Shown here: positions 23,656-34,349 of the stretch, one piece after another | Numbering within the stretch: position 1 is the stretch's first letter | How the letters are laid out: each line of letters begins with the position of its first letter | Origin: Kitagawia praeruptora | Taxonomy: Eukaryota > Streptophyta > Magnoliopsida > Apiales > Apiaceae | Length of the DNA stretch: 64,000 nt | Direction of reading: 5' to 3' | Assembly (NCBI GenBank): GCA_037693485.1 | Contig: CM075346.1 | Location: 126,096,001 to 126,160,000, forward strand | Notes under the pieces: generated by a model | What the model saw: only the letters and a program-made list of their open reading frames with translations | Databases searched by the model: none | Told to the model about the DNA's origin: nothing | Position numbers and translations under genes: made by a program

Positions 23656-24343
23656 TGACAACCCGGGTCAAATCCTGAGTCTTTTTTTCGAAAATCGGGT
23701 CGAGTCCCGATCACGAATCCGAAATAAGCCAAAGTAAACTGGCCCAAACGCAACCAACTTGGGTAGTCCACAAGCCCACCACAGGCCCCCAAAAGATCAT
23801 GATTTGTTGGTGCACTTAGTAGTAGTACTTTTTGCCTTATAAACTGAACTAAATCCCCAAATCTCCTCGATGTGGGACTGGGGTGTTACAAACTCCCCCA
23901 CTTAAACTCTTGACATCCTCGTCAGGCCGAACGGAAATCCATAGGTCCAAGATCGTTCCTCTCTAGCCATTGTGGGATAATACCGGTTGGCTTCGTGTCC
24001 CCACCTCCGGACCTCTATCCATTGTGGGATAATACCACCAGCCTTCGTGTCCCCACCTCCGGCAACTTGAAGAATCAAGCTTTCGAGAGTCGGCTTTGAT
24101 ACCATATGTGACAACCCGGGTCAAATCCCGAGTCTTTTTTTCGAAAATTGGGTCGAGTCCCGATCACGAATCCGAAATAAGCCAAAGTAAACTGGCCCAA
24201 ACGCAACCAACTTGGGTAGTCCACAAGCCCACCACAGGCCCCTAAAAGATCATGATTTGTTGGTGCACTTAGTAGTAGTACTTTTTGCCTTATAAACTGA
24301 ACTAAAGCCCCAAATCTCCTCGATGTGGGACTGGGGTGTTACA
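23656..24343 (-). mobile_element. TRIM (miniature LTR retrotransposon)
   Basis: Two 235-bp LTRs (23656-23890 and 24109-24343), each starting tgacaacccgggtc and ending gtgttaca, enclose a 218-bp interior. On the minus strand the interior begins with TGGTATCAAAGCC next to the right LTR, a primer site for initiator tRNA-Met, and ends with AAGTGGGGGAGTT, a PPT, before the left LTR. The LTRs differ at about four sites. No coding capacity and no clear target duplication. A 44-bp duplication, ccattgtgggataatacc-type, lies inside at 23969 and 24019. Confidence 0.88.
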
Positions 24344-24890
24344 TGTATAAAATTATAGGTCAAAAATAGACGCTTGAGTTTAAAAAGGTATATTAATATA
24401 TTTTTAAATATATATGTATGAAAAATAAGAATGAAACAATTAGATGAATAACTTTTACGTAAAATTAATAGATTTTGTTAGTGATTCGACTCATTATCTT
24501 ACATACATGACTATTTATTTTTTTATGCTGTTAACATCACATCAGGTACGCCCATGTCATATGCGAACAATAATGCTAAAATAATTATTTATATTATATT
24601 CAGTTGTTCAAATTAAAAATTCATCACGTCATCGAAATCTAAATTAATATATACCAATTAACAATAATAATGTTATTATTATCGTATAGATATTTATCCA
24701 AATTTTAGAAAATCTAATCAAATTTTAAAATCTATAATTTATGAAAATGCAATATTATAAATTGTTATTCAAAAATAAGATAAAATAAAAATATTATCTT
24801 TTATTGTAATTCTAGTTTCTAATTATAAATTCCTATCAAAAAATTACAAAATTATTATAATATTTATATAATTTAATACAAAAAATTACT
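24344..24890. other. AT-rich intergenic region
   Basis: No gene. Its right end supplies the MULE target site. Confidence 0.4.
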
Positions 24891-24900
24891 ATTTCAATAA

Positions 24901-27290
24901 GACTTAATTGCACTTTGCACCCCTAGACTTAGCCGAAAATTCACTTCGCATCTTACTGTTACGAAAATTGTAAATTGCACACCTAATGTTTCAAGCCCGC
25001 TACATTTAGCACCCTTTTCACAAAATTCCGTCAAATATGACCGTTTATGAGGGGTATAACTCATATTATGTTATATAACGGTTACATAACAGCTGTGTAT
25101 ATATATCTCTGCCCTCTCTTTGCTTTTTTTCACCATTTTTTCAATTGAGCTCTACAAACACATCATTCATGGGGGAAAGGTGCATCCCTGGGTTTAGTTT
25201 CACAGTACTAGTTGGCATGGCCCTTTTGATTTCATTACCATATTCATATAACTTCTTAAACTCCTCTTCATGCTTTCCAAGTATTTTCTCCTTAGCTTTC
25301 CGCATAGCTCTGTAGACCATTGAGTAAGAAATGCCACATTTTAAGTCATTCACAACCTTGGAATGAAATGACTCCAGCTTTCATGTAGGGTTTAGCCTAA
25401 TTTCATCTTCATAGTGATCTGCTAACCAGGTTGAGTTGACTTGTTTCTGATCCCAGATAGGCATGCAAGTGTGTTTGTTCACCAATGTTCTGATCTGAAT
25501 GTTAGTTGACCTTTGTTGTCTACTTCCATAGCACTTCCAATTACAGTCTTCAACACAAATCCATTTGATCTTGTCAGACAAATTTTTCTTCAACCTCACT
25601 CCTGTTTGATGCAGTATAGCATGCTTTCTAACAGCAGCCCTAAATACCTTTCCACTACTGAACAACATCCCAAGCTTGAAAACTGGATCATCCATGTCAT
25701 TGATTTCATTAAATTCTGGATAGTGCACATCTTGTTCATCACAGGAGGACACTGCCATAAGGACCATCAGATTCATCATCAGCCTCACTACCTTCACTAG
25801 CTTCATTACTAACTGCCTTATCACTAACCACATCACCTTCATTACCAACTGTGTTATCATCAACCACATCACCTTCACCTACATCCCTAACTACATTACC
25901 ATCATGTACCACCTCCCTCACATTAACTGGTGTATCATCTTCCAACACAACTGGTGTATCCTCTGTATTTTTAAACAATCCCTCTGCAATTAAAAGATAA
26001 AAAACTCAATTAGTATTGGTAACAAGAAGCATAGTTTTAACATATTACGTTCAGGTCAAAAACTTACTCTAAGCATTGAATATCTACCCTTTCTTCTTGT
26101 TCTGTAAGGAGGATTTGGAGGAGGAATTTTCCTTCTTCTTTTTACTGGAGCAGGTGCTTCAGTTTCAGTCGTGTCCATATTTGAAGTATCAGCCAGAAAC
26201 ATTCCTTCATCTGAACTCTTTTCTACATCATCATGCTTTGCAACAACTTTACTTCCCTCACATTCCTCTATCATTCCTGAAATTCTTGCTTTTCGTTCAT
26301 CCCTATCTAATTATGTAAATGAAAAGTCCTGGAGATCACTGCCTCCAAAACCTCCATAACCTTCGACAGCAGTTGTTGTATAGAGGGTAATTATGTTCCC
26401 ATAAATTGACGCAATTTCAACTAGATTAGCAACATCACTCTTTTCAGCTATTGGTTGTATAGCTGAAGCCTCTAAGACATGGTTAGGCAATAGGAACTAG
26501 AGATCAAATGAAGACTCTTTTAAACCTACTTCTAAGGCCATTTGGTTCAGTTCTGACATAGTCACATTGCGCTCAGAACAATAGTCAAAATATGCCACTT
26601 TCCCACCAATATAACTATCAAATATTTCATCAAAGTCGCCTCCAAAGATTAATTTAATGGTAAACAAAGCAGCACCCACTACAAAATTTAAATAAATTAT
26701 ACAATAAGGGACCACAGACAAACATTATACAAGAAGACATACAATATTCATAAAGGGTTCGATTACCAGATAAGGACAACATGCAAGATACTATATTCAA
26801 GTATTCGACAAATAAAAAAGGAATATATGCATGTGAAAAGTGTTCGATTATATACCTTGATCATCGGGAAGTGAGCTTTGATTTGCCATGATCGATTTAT
26901 AATCAGGAAGTTGTAATTCAGAATCAACATCGCATAGCCGCGCTTTACTTCTCATTTCACCGTCTTTATCTGATTTGGTTGCTGAGTAATTAGTGTTTTA
27001 ATTAGGGTTTATAGAGAGGCGATGTCGCTTTCAATTAGGGAAAAATAAAGAAATTAAAAGGATAAAGGATCGTCAAACCCTTTTCAGCCCCTTTAACGTT
27101 GTACAACAGTAAATTGATAATAATACCCTCAGAAAATAGACGGTAACGGTCGTATTTGACGGAGTTATGTGAAAAGGGATGCAAAATGTAGCGGGCTTGA
27201 AACATTATGGGTGCAAATTGCAAATTACGGAACAGTAAGATGCGAAGTGCATTTTCGGCTAAGTGTAGGGATGCAAAGTGCAATTAAGTC
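24901..27290 (-). mobile_element. Mutator-like element (MULE) with decayed transposase
   Basis: Long terminal inverted repeats of about 145 bp (24901-25045 and 27146-27290) start gacttaattgcactttgca. A perfect 10-bp direct repeat, atttcaataa, flanks the element at 24891-24900 and 27291-27300. Long TIRs with an 8-10-bp target duplication are diagnostic of MULEs. It encodes only the N-terminal part of a transposase on the minus strand, so it is non-autonomous. The TIR copies differ at scattered sites, so the insertion is not brand new, yet the target repeat is intact. Confidence 0.9.
25141..26889 (-). pseudogene. MULE transposase N-terminal pseudogene
   Basis: Exon 1 (26856-26889) encodes MANQSSLPDDQ. 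Exon 2 starts near 26681 with a PB1-like MULE N-terminal region (LIFGGDFDEIF, YIGGKVAYFDYC) and has an in-frame TAG at about 26498. A basic stretch VKRRRKIPPPNPPYRTRRKG may be a nuclear signal. The third exon starts near 25985 with an acidic linker, then shifts frame near 25745. A MULE DNA-binding domain follows (GMLFSSGKVFRAAVRKHAI, WICVEDCNWKCYGS, KHTC). A TGA at 25381-25383 splits the remainder. The DDE catalytic domain and SWIM finger are absent. Confidence 0.8.
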
Positions 27291-27300
27291 ATTTCAATAA

Positions 27301-27439
27301 TTATACAAACCCGTGCGTACCAATGCATTTAATATTATGAGTCGCGCTCCATTGAGAAATTTTTTAAAATGAGAACTATGAGAACCCACAAAAACACTAC
27401 ATTTCAAGTTAATCTAATGGTTGAACTAGGGGTACCCAA
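27301..27439. other. Short flank with Helitron-like trace
   Basis: Contains aacccgtgcgtaccaatgca, a possible decayed Helitron hairpin arm. No gene. Confidence 0.3.
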
Positions 27440-27565
27440 ATACAAAAAACGTATAAAATTCTGGGCTCTATCTATAAAAAAAACAAAAAGAATCACTGTT
27501 CATCGATAACGTGGCAGATGAACAGTTTTTTTTTTTGCTAGATAGAGCCCAGAATTTTATACATT
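27440..27565. mobile_element. Small foldback element
   Basis: The sequence gtataaaattctgggctcta near 27448 is repeated in inverted form at about 27543-27562. A second inner inverted pair (actgttcatc and gatgaacagt) surrounds the centre. RNA from either strand would fold into one long hairpin. A MITE is likely; no target duplication is evident. Confidence 0.65.
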
Positions 27566-27733
27566 TTTTGTGAAGGTGCTCCTAACGGGGCCCTTATAAT
27601 AAATAAGATATAACTTAAAATGTGGTTAAGATCATAAAAATGGATGGATAGGATTAGATCTCATATCTCACCATAAGAGGGTTCTCACTTGAGCAAAAGT
27701 CAATATTATACCCTTTACGTCAATTATAAATTA

Positions 27734-28989
27734 CTAGCTTATAGCCCGTGCAAAGCACGGGTTACTTTAAAATACTTTTAAAATTATATGATTAAATAAA
27801 ATAGAATATAATAATTTATTAATGATATAATTTAACTTTGTAATATTCATTAATAAAATTATTAGTAATAATAATAGCTATTTAATAAATGATATGTATT
27901 GATTATAACTAATAATATAAATTTGTTGTTGACGTGGATCTTTAGAAGAGAGATTTAAATATAGAATATTCCTTATTATTAGATCTAATAGCTATTATCT
28001 ATTTACTAAATATTTAGCTATTTAATAATTTAAATAATTTAAATATATGTTGTGTTGGCTCTTATACATTTATTAATTAATTTTATTAAAAAAATTATGA
28101 ATAAATATATTTTTGAGCTTTTAAAAAAAATCGAGTATTTGAAGGTATGGATTTTATCCAAGTTATTTAAAATCTGATTTCAAATCCAATTTTTTCAGTT
28201 TTCTAATTGAGTTAGATTAAAATTGTTTAAAATCTATTACAATTGTATAATATATATTATTGAAATAAATTTGTAATGTATGATAATATGACTGTGATTG
28301 ACTTCATATTAAAATAGTGGTTGATTAATGAATGAGTAGTTATAAAAATTTAATTTAAAATATTAAAATAGTGGTTGATTAATGAATGAGTAGTTATGAA
28401 ATTTAATTTAAAATATATAATAGTGCATATCGTGATCGATTTCAAATTAAAATAGTGATTTTTTAGTAATTTTTTTGATTTAAAAATATGTATTTATGAA
28501 TATGTTAAATAAAATGATTATTGTATTTAAATTAGAAGTGTTAACTAATCATGGTTAAGTTGGTATGGTGAGAATGTAAATAAAGAAACTTCTCAATATA
28601 ACATGATTGGTCTAGGATTTAGAAGTCAGCTCTGATTGGTTCTAAAATAATTAATAGTTTTCTGATTGGTTAACTGCACATAATAAAGGATTTGAGAAAC
28701 AATTTTTTTTTAAAAAAAAAGAGGATTTGAGAACAATTTAAAACAAAAAAAATGAGTGAAATAGGTCGAACACTAATGTCTTAGTTGTAGAGGAGCCCGG
28801 TTTCGAGGGAAGTTTCGTGTGATATGAACAACTTACTTGCTTGTATATTAAAGCATGAGTCTAACTAATGACGTGGTTAATTAAAAATCAACTAATTATT
28901 TTTTAGTAATGGGATAACCAAAAAAAGGGATAACAAAAAAGAGGGGGTAACCAACTACAAAATATACCCATTTTGCTTATAATATAGTA
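27734..28989 (-). mobile_element. Helitron copy H1 (minus)
   Basis: Its 3' end at the left reads CTAG on the minus strand (27734-27737), with the hairpin CCCGTGC-aaa-GCACGGG at 27745-27761. The body matches H2. The right end, reading aatatagta, is a truncated 5' terminus at which H2 begins. A tandem repeat of about 56 bp lies at 28290-28405. No coding capacity. Confidence 0.75.
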
Positions 28990-29956
28990 CTAGCTTATAG
29001 CCCGTGCGAAGCACGGGTTACTTTTAAATACTTTTAAAATTATATAATTAAATAAAATAGAGAATAATTTATTACGAATTTATTAGTAATAGTAATAGTT
29101 TAATAAATGATATGTATTGATTAGAATTAATAATATAAAATTTTAATGTAAATTTGTTGTTGATGGGATTTGAACCTTGATCTTTGGAAGAGGGATTTAA
29201 ATAAAGAATATTCCTTATTATTAGATCTAACGACTATGTGAAAAGTATTTATGTTTGATATATGGTGTTGAAAAAGAAGAGAAAAGCCGAAAAGATTGTG
29301 CATTGAATTAATGAAGATTGCGCAGATGAGGTCCGTGCGAAGCACGGGTTACTTTTAAATACTTTTAAAATTATATAATTAAATAAAATATAGAATAATT
29401 TATTACGAATTTATTAGTAATAATAATAGTTTAATAAATGATATGTATTGATTAGAATTAATAATATAAAATCTTAATGTAAATTTGTTGTTGATGGGAT
29501 TTGAACCTTGATCTTTGGAAGAGTGATTTAAATAAAGAATATTCCTTATTATTAGATCTAACGACTATGTGAAAAGTATTTATGTTTGATATATGGTGTT
29601 GAAAAAGAAGAGAAAAGCCGAAAAGATTGTGAATTGAATTAATGAAGATTGCGCATATGAGGTTTAGAAGAATAGAGTTCTGTAAGGCAACGGAGGTTTT
29701 AAGTTTAGCTGTATTAGTAATGGTGTAAATATAAAATACTACTCTGTATTGGTTTAACGGAATTCATTTGATTTGTTTTATATTATAAATAATTTAAAAT
29801 TAAATAATTAGAGTGAAAACCAAAACTTAGGAGGTTTAACGGAATTCATTTGATTTGTTTTATATTATAAATAATTAAAAATTAAATAATTAGAGTGAAA
29901 ACCAAAACTTAGGAGAAAACCAAAACTTTCAATGTTTCGGCTTTAATATAATAGTA
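28990..29956 (-). mobile_element. Helitron copy H2 (minus), with internal duplications
   Basis: Begins with CTAG at 28990-28993 and the hairpin CCCGTGCGAAGCACGGG at 29001-29017. A 331-bp tandem duplication (29002-29332 and 29333-29663) carries a second hairpin at 29333-29347. A shorter duplication starting ggtttaacggaattcattt lies near 29750 and 29835. The right end, ctttaatataatagta, is a Helitron 5' end cut by H3. Confidence 0.75.
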
Positions 29957-30691
29957 CTAGCTTATAACCCGTGCCAATGCACGGGTTTCTTATATTATGC
30001 TATAAATTTTATTTAATATTATAATTATGTTTTTATATAATCACTATTTTTAATAATTTTTTTGAATTTTAATTTGATATAATTTAATATACTCATGTTT
30101 ACGAATTATATTAATGTTTCCTTATTATAAACAACGTATACGATTTTTGATATATTTTATCAATAATTGAAAAATATGGTATGATATTTTCGGGTATATA
30201 TTGTAAGATTTGTTGTAAATAAAAAAGGTAACGTTTTTAATTGGAAAGGAAATATTAATAATTGAAATATATGATACAATTGATCTTTTTAAATGTTTAT
30301 AAAATGTAATATCTTCAACTAAAAGCAAATGTGAAAAATGCAATCGACTAATTACCATTAATTATATTATGTTATTATTTATTTTAGCTGCTATTTTTTT
30401 CTTGAAAATTATGGTGTGATATTTTTGGGTATATATTAGTGATCGTAAGATTTGTTTTAAATTAAAAAGGTAACGTTTTTTTTTAATTCAAATGAAATAT
30501 TAATGATCGAAAGATATGATATGATTGATGTTTTTAGGTGTTTATAAAGGTAATATTTTCAACTAAAAGTATATGTGAAATGGGCAGTTCGGTAATTACC
30601 ATTAATTATATGATTTTATTATTTATTTTAATAATTATGATAACCAAATTGACAAACTTTCAATCTTTCTGCTTTAATATAGTAGTATAGA
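29957..30691 (-). mobile_element. Helitron copy H3 (minus), full length
   Basis: 735 bp. The minus-strand 5' end reads TCTATACTACTATATTAAAG and the 3' end has a CCCGTGC-ca-type hairpin followed by CTAG at 29957-29960. No coding capacity. It is the same family as 8681-9261 and H4. Confidence 0.8.
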
Positions 30692-30820
30692 TACGTATTT
30701 TAATTAGAAAAGGCAATCGGCTGCTTAACATTAATTATATTATTTTTTATTTATTAATTAAGATAACTTTACGTAAACCAAACCGATAAAATTTTCAATG
30801 TTTCAACTTTAATATAATAA

Positions 30821-31987
30821 CTACCTTATAACCCGTGCAATGCACGGGTTTCTTATATTATGTTATAAATTTGATTTAATATTACAATTACATTTTTATA
30901 TAATTATTACTTTTAATAATTTTTTTAATTTTAATTTGATATAATTTAATATATTCATGTTTACTGATTATACTTATGTTTCCTTATTATAAACAACATA
31001 TATGATTTTTAATATATTTTATTAATAATTGAAAAATATGGTGTGATATTTTCGGGCTATATTTTTCTTGAAAATTATGGTGTTATATTTGTGGGTATAT
31101 ATTAATGATTATAAGATTTGTTTTAAATTAAAAAGGTAACGTGTTTTAATTCGAATGGAAATATTAATGATCTATTTTTAGGTATTTATAAAAGGTAATA
31201 TTTTCAACTAAAATTAAATGTATAAATGTTATGTTATAAATTTTATTTAATATTACAATTATGTTTTTATATAATCATTATTTTTAATAAATTTCTAATT
31301 TTAATTTGATATAATTTGATATACTCATGTTTACGGATTATACTAATATTTCCTTATTATAAACAACGTATATGATTTTTAATATATTTTATTAATAATT
31401 GAAAAATATGGTGTGATATTTTCGGGCTATATTTTTCTTGAAAATTATGGTGTGATATTTTTGGGTATATATTAATGATTGTAAGATTTGTTTTAATTAA
31501 AAAGGTAACGTGTTTTAATTAGAAAGGAAATATTAATGATCTGTTTTTAGGGTAAATAAGTAAATTCACGAAGTACCAAAAAACAGGTACCAAAACTTTT
31601 AATGTTTAGTTTAGCTGTATTAGTAATGATGTAAATATAAAATACTACTTTGTATTTAGGATTAAAACAATAACGGAATTTATTTGATTTGTTTTATATT
31701 ATAAATAATTTAAAATTAAATAATTAGAGTGAAAACCAAAACTTAGGAGAAAACCAAAACTTTCAATGTTTCAAAATAGGTACCAAAACTTTTAATGTTT
31801 AGTTTAGCTGTATTAGTAATGGTGTAAATATAAAATACTACTTTGTATTTAGGATTAAAACAATAACGGAATTTATTTGATTTGTTTTATATTATAAATA
31901 ATTTAAAATTAAATAATTAGAGTGAAAACCAAAACTTAGGAGAAAATCAAAATTTTCAATGTTTCGGCTTTAATATAATAGTATAGA
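30821..31987 (-). mobile_element. Helitron copy H4 (minus), internally duplicated
   Basis: The 3' end is mutated to CTAC-type at 30821, with the hairpin CCCGTGCAATGCACGGG at 30832-30848. The 5' end reads TCTATACTATTATATTAAAG on the minus strand, ending at 31987. Two internal tandem duplications are visible: about 371 bp (from about 30855 and 31226) and about 191 bp (from about 31585 and 31776). The stretch 30692-30820 to its left is Helitron-like debris. Confidence 0.78.
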
Positions 31988-32012
31988 TAGATAGATAGAT
32001 AGATAGTATAGA
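31984..32012. repeat. TAGA microsatellite
   Basis: About six tandem TAGA units at the Helitron H4 5' boundary, upstream of the PPR gene. Confidence 0.85.
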
Positions 32013-32178
32013 TATAAATATAAGTAGGTATATAATCAATGAATTATCCGGTTTTTATTTTTGGCAAGCTCTTGTCTACTTATCATTTTATCACTACCAG
32101 TCTACCAGTACCAACATCCAGTAGTCCTCGAGAGAGAGAGAGTGGGAGAGATTTCTAAGCACGGGGATAGAGATTTGA
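32013..32178 (+). promoter_or_regulatory. Probable 5' region of PPR gene
   Basis: A short stretch between the Helitron end and the PPR start, with a GA-rich run (gagagagagagagtgggaga) near 32129-32150. A Helitron terminus therefore lies within about 190 bp of the start codon, so promoter elements may derive from it. Confidence 0.4.
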
Positions 32179-33750
32179 ATGGGTATAACAATGACATTCA
32201 TCGGTGTTTCTTCAAAATTACTCTCTATTTTACGATTACAGGGCACAGCGTATTCTTGTTCTGGTTTTCAATTATTATCTCCCTTGTCATCATCAATTAA
32301 TGTTGTTCATTTTCATTCTCATAATAAAATCAACTCAACCCCTAATTACATTCCTCATTCTACCAATTTAACTCCAAGTCCTCATAGAGAATTACAACAT
32401 TTTCTACTTAATAAATCCAAATCCGGTTTCGATAATCTCGATAATGCACTTGTTATGTTTGATAAAATGCTTAAGCTTCGACCTCTCCCTAATGTTATCG
32501 ACTTTAATCAGCTGCTTACAGCTCTTGTTATAATGAAACAATACCCAGTAGCTGTTTCTCTCTTTAGGGACATGTGTGCCCTAAGCATTCCTATCGATAT
32601 TTTTACGTTTAGTATTGCCATCAACTGTTGTTGTCACAACAACCAAATCGACTATGCCTTTTCGTTGCTTGGTGGCATCTTCAAACGTGGTTTTGTGCCT
32701 AATGAAGTTATCTATACCACTCTAATCAGGGGGCTTCTTTACGAACATAAGTCTCAGGAGGCTAGGATTTTGTTCACAAACCTTATTAAATTCGGAGAAA
32801 TTTATCCGGATGTGGTTACTTTCAACACCGTGATTAATGGCCTTTGTAAAACAGGGGATACTGATAAGGCCCTCTGGTTGTTTAAATTTATGGAGAAGTC
32901 GGATTGTAAACCTGATACTGTGACATACACCACAATCATCGATGCTTTATGCAAGCGTGGTCTTGTTGATGATGCTTTGAGCCTCCATTGTAAAATGATA
33001 AAGAATGGCGTTTCTTCAAGTGTTCATACTTTTACGATATTGGTCCGTGCTTATTCCAGGTCTGGGAAGTTGGATGATGCAAAGCGGTTAATTGAGATGA
33101 TGAATAAAAAGGGTGAATATCCTGGTATATTCGCCTATAATACTCTCATGCAGGCATATTGTACACAAGGGCAAATGGATGGAGCATTGGCTGTGTTGAA
33201 AACCATTATAAGCAAGGAGATTAAGCCCAACTGTTTTACATACAACATTCTGTTGGATGCATGTTGCAAGCAGCTAAAACTGGACATGGCTATGGATCTT
33301 TATAGAAGTATGGCTTGTGAAGGTCTGAAACCCACAGTTCAGACACACAGCATTTTGTTACACGGGCTATGTGGGCTGGGTAAACCAATGGAAGCACTGA
33401 CCTTTTTTTATAAGATTCATGATCAAGGCCATATGCTGGATATCGTGATATACCAGACCATGTTAAGTGGTCTTTGCAAGAACCAGTTTATTGATCAAGC
33501 ACTGTCTTTATTTCACTTAATGAGATGCCATGGTTTGATTCCGGATAGGGACACTTATAATATAATCATTCGTGGATGTCTTTGGAATAAGAAGTATGAT
33601 GAAGCATGTAAACTAGTAGACAAAATGGTTGATTGTGGCCTCTTAGCAGATGCAATTACAACCTCTTTGTTACAACACCTACTCTTATTAGAAGCACATC
33701 ATCCAACTCTCCTTGCAATGCAACAGAAGTGCTTGCATTCAGGTATGTGA
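32179..33750 (+). CDS. P-class pentatricopeptide repeat protein (RF-like)
   Basis: A 523-residue, intronless-reading protein. Residues 1-60 are basic and Ser-rich, fitting an organelle (probably mitochondrial) presequence. From about residue 100 to 490 lie some eleven 35-residue PPR motifs, recognisable by units such as PDVVTFNTVINGLCKTGDTD, PDTVTYTTIIDALCKRGLVD and PNCFTYNILLDACCKQLKLD. PPR proteins bind organellar RNA one base per repeat. The motif style resembles RF-like proteins that process mitochondrial transcripts. No E, DYW or SMR domain. The last codons overlap a perfect donor (cag/gtatgt at 33741-33746); splicing to an acceptor near 33872 would replace the final Met with about 15 residues. 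Confidence 0.93.
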   Translation: MGITMTFIGVSSKLLSILRLQGTAYSCSGFQLLSPLSSSINVVHFHSHNKINSTPNYIPHSTNLTPSPHRELQHFLLNKSKSGFDNLDNALVMFDKMLKLRPLPNVIDFNQLLTALVIMKQYPVAVSLFRDMCALSIPIDIFTFSIAINCCCHNNQIDYAFSLLGGIFKRGFVPNEVIYTTLIRGLLYEHKSQEARILFTNLIKFGEIYPDVVTFNTVINGLCKTGDTDKALWLFKFMEKSDCKPDTVTYTTIIDALCKRGLVDDALSLHCKMIKNGVSSSVHTFTILVRAYSRSGKLDDAKRLIEMMNKKGEYPGIFAYNTLMQAYCTQGQMDGALAVLKTIISKEIKPNCFTYNILLDACCKQLKLDMAMDLYRSMACEGLKPTVQTHSILLHGLCGLGKPMEALTFFYKIHDQGHMLDIVIYQTMLSGLCKNQFIDQALSLFHLMRCHGLIPDRDTYNIIIRGCLWNKKYDEACKLVDKMVDCGLLADAITTSLLQHLLLLEAHHPTLLAMQQKCLHSGM

Positions 33751-34349
33751 TTTTTCTCAGCAATTATTTCCTTTTCGGTGCTGGTAACTCCAGACAAGAT
33801 AAATGGTTCATGTTCTTTCTTATGTATATAATGTATGAAATGTTGAATGATTCTTGTATCATCTGTTTTCAGGTACAAACTGTAGCTTTAAAGGCTCCTG
33901 TTCCGTAGTAATGGTCATTGTTTGAATGCTTTTTATCTCAGTGTTATCCCACCAAAGTTATATAATCAGTGTATTTACAATGTCTGCACCTCCTACCCTT
34001 TGATTAAATGTCTCCCTTATTGTATGCTTTAAATACCTTAACTCGTAAGGATTTTTATTTCGAAGACTTAAGTCTTGTTTACTTGTTACAATTTCTTCAA
34101 TTCTTATTTTTTGTTTAATTCTCCCCTACGTTCAAGTTAACAACATAAGCATGACTGATGCATTTTTACCCTTTTCAAGGAGTGGTTCAGTATTAAGCAG
34201 CATGTTTACCCTTCTCGTTATTAAATATGTATTTTTTTCTGCTCTCAATACTGTTTTTTGTTGTTGTTCTCAGGTAATCAGGAGGAAAATCATGGTGTAG
34301 ACATCCCTAAACTTAACCACATTGGTTGCCCAGCTGAGAACTGTATTGA
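33751..34349 (+). other. PPR 3' region and possible 3' intron
   Basis: Contains an acceptor-like tttcag at about 33867-33872 that could pair with the donor at the PPR stop codon. No other gene until the Argonaute relic. Confidence 0.4.
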
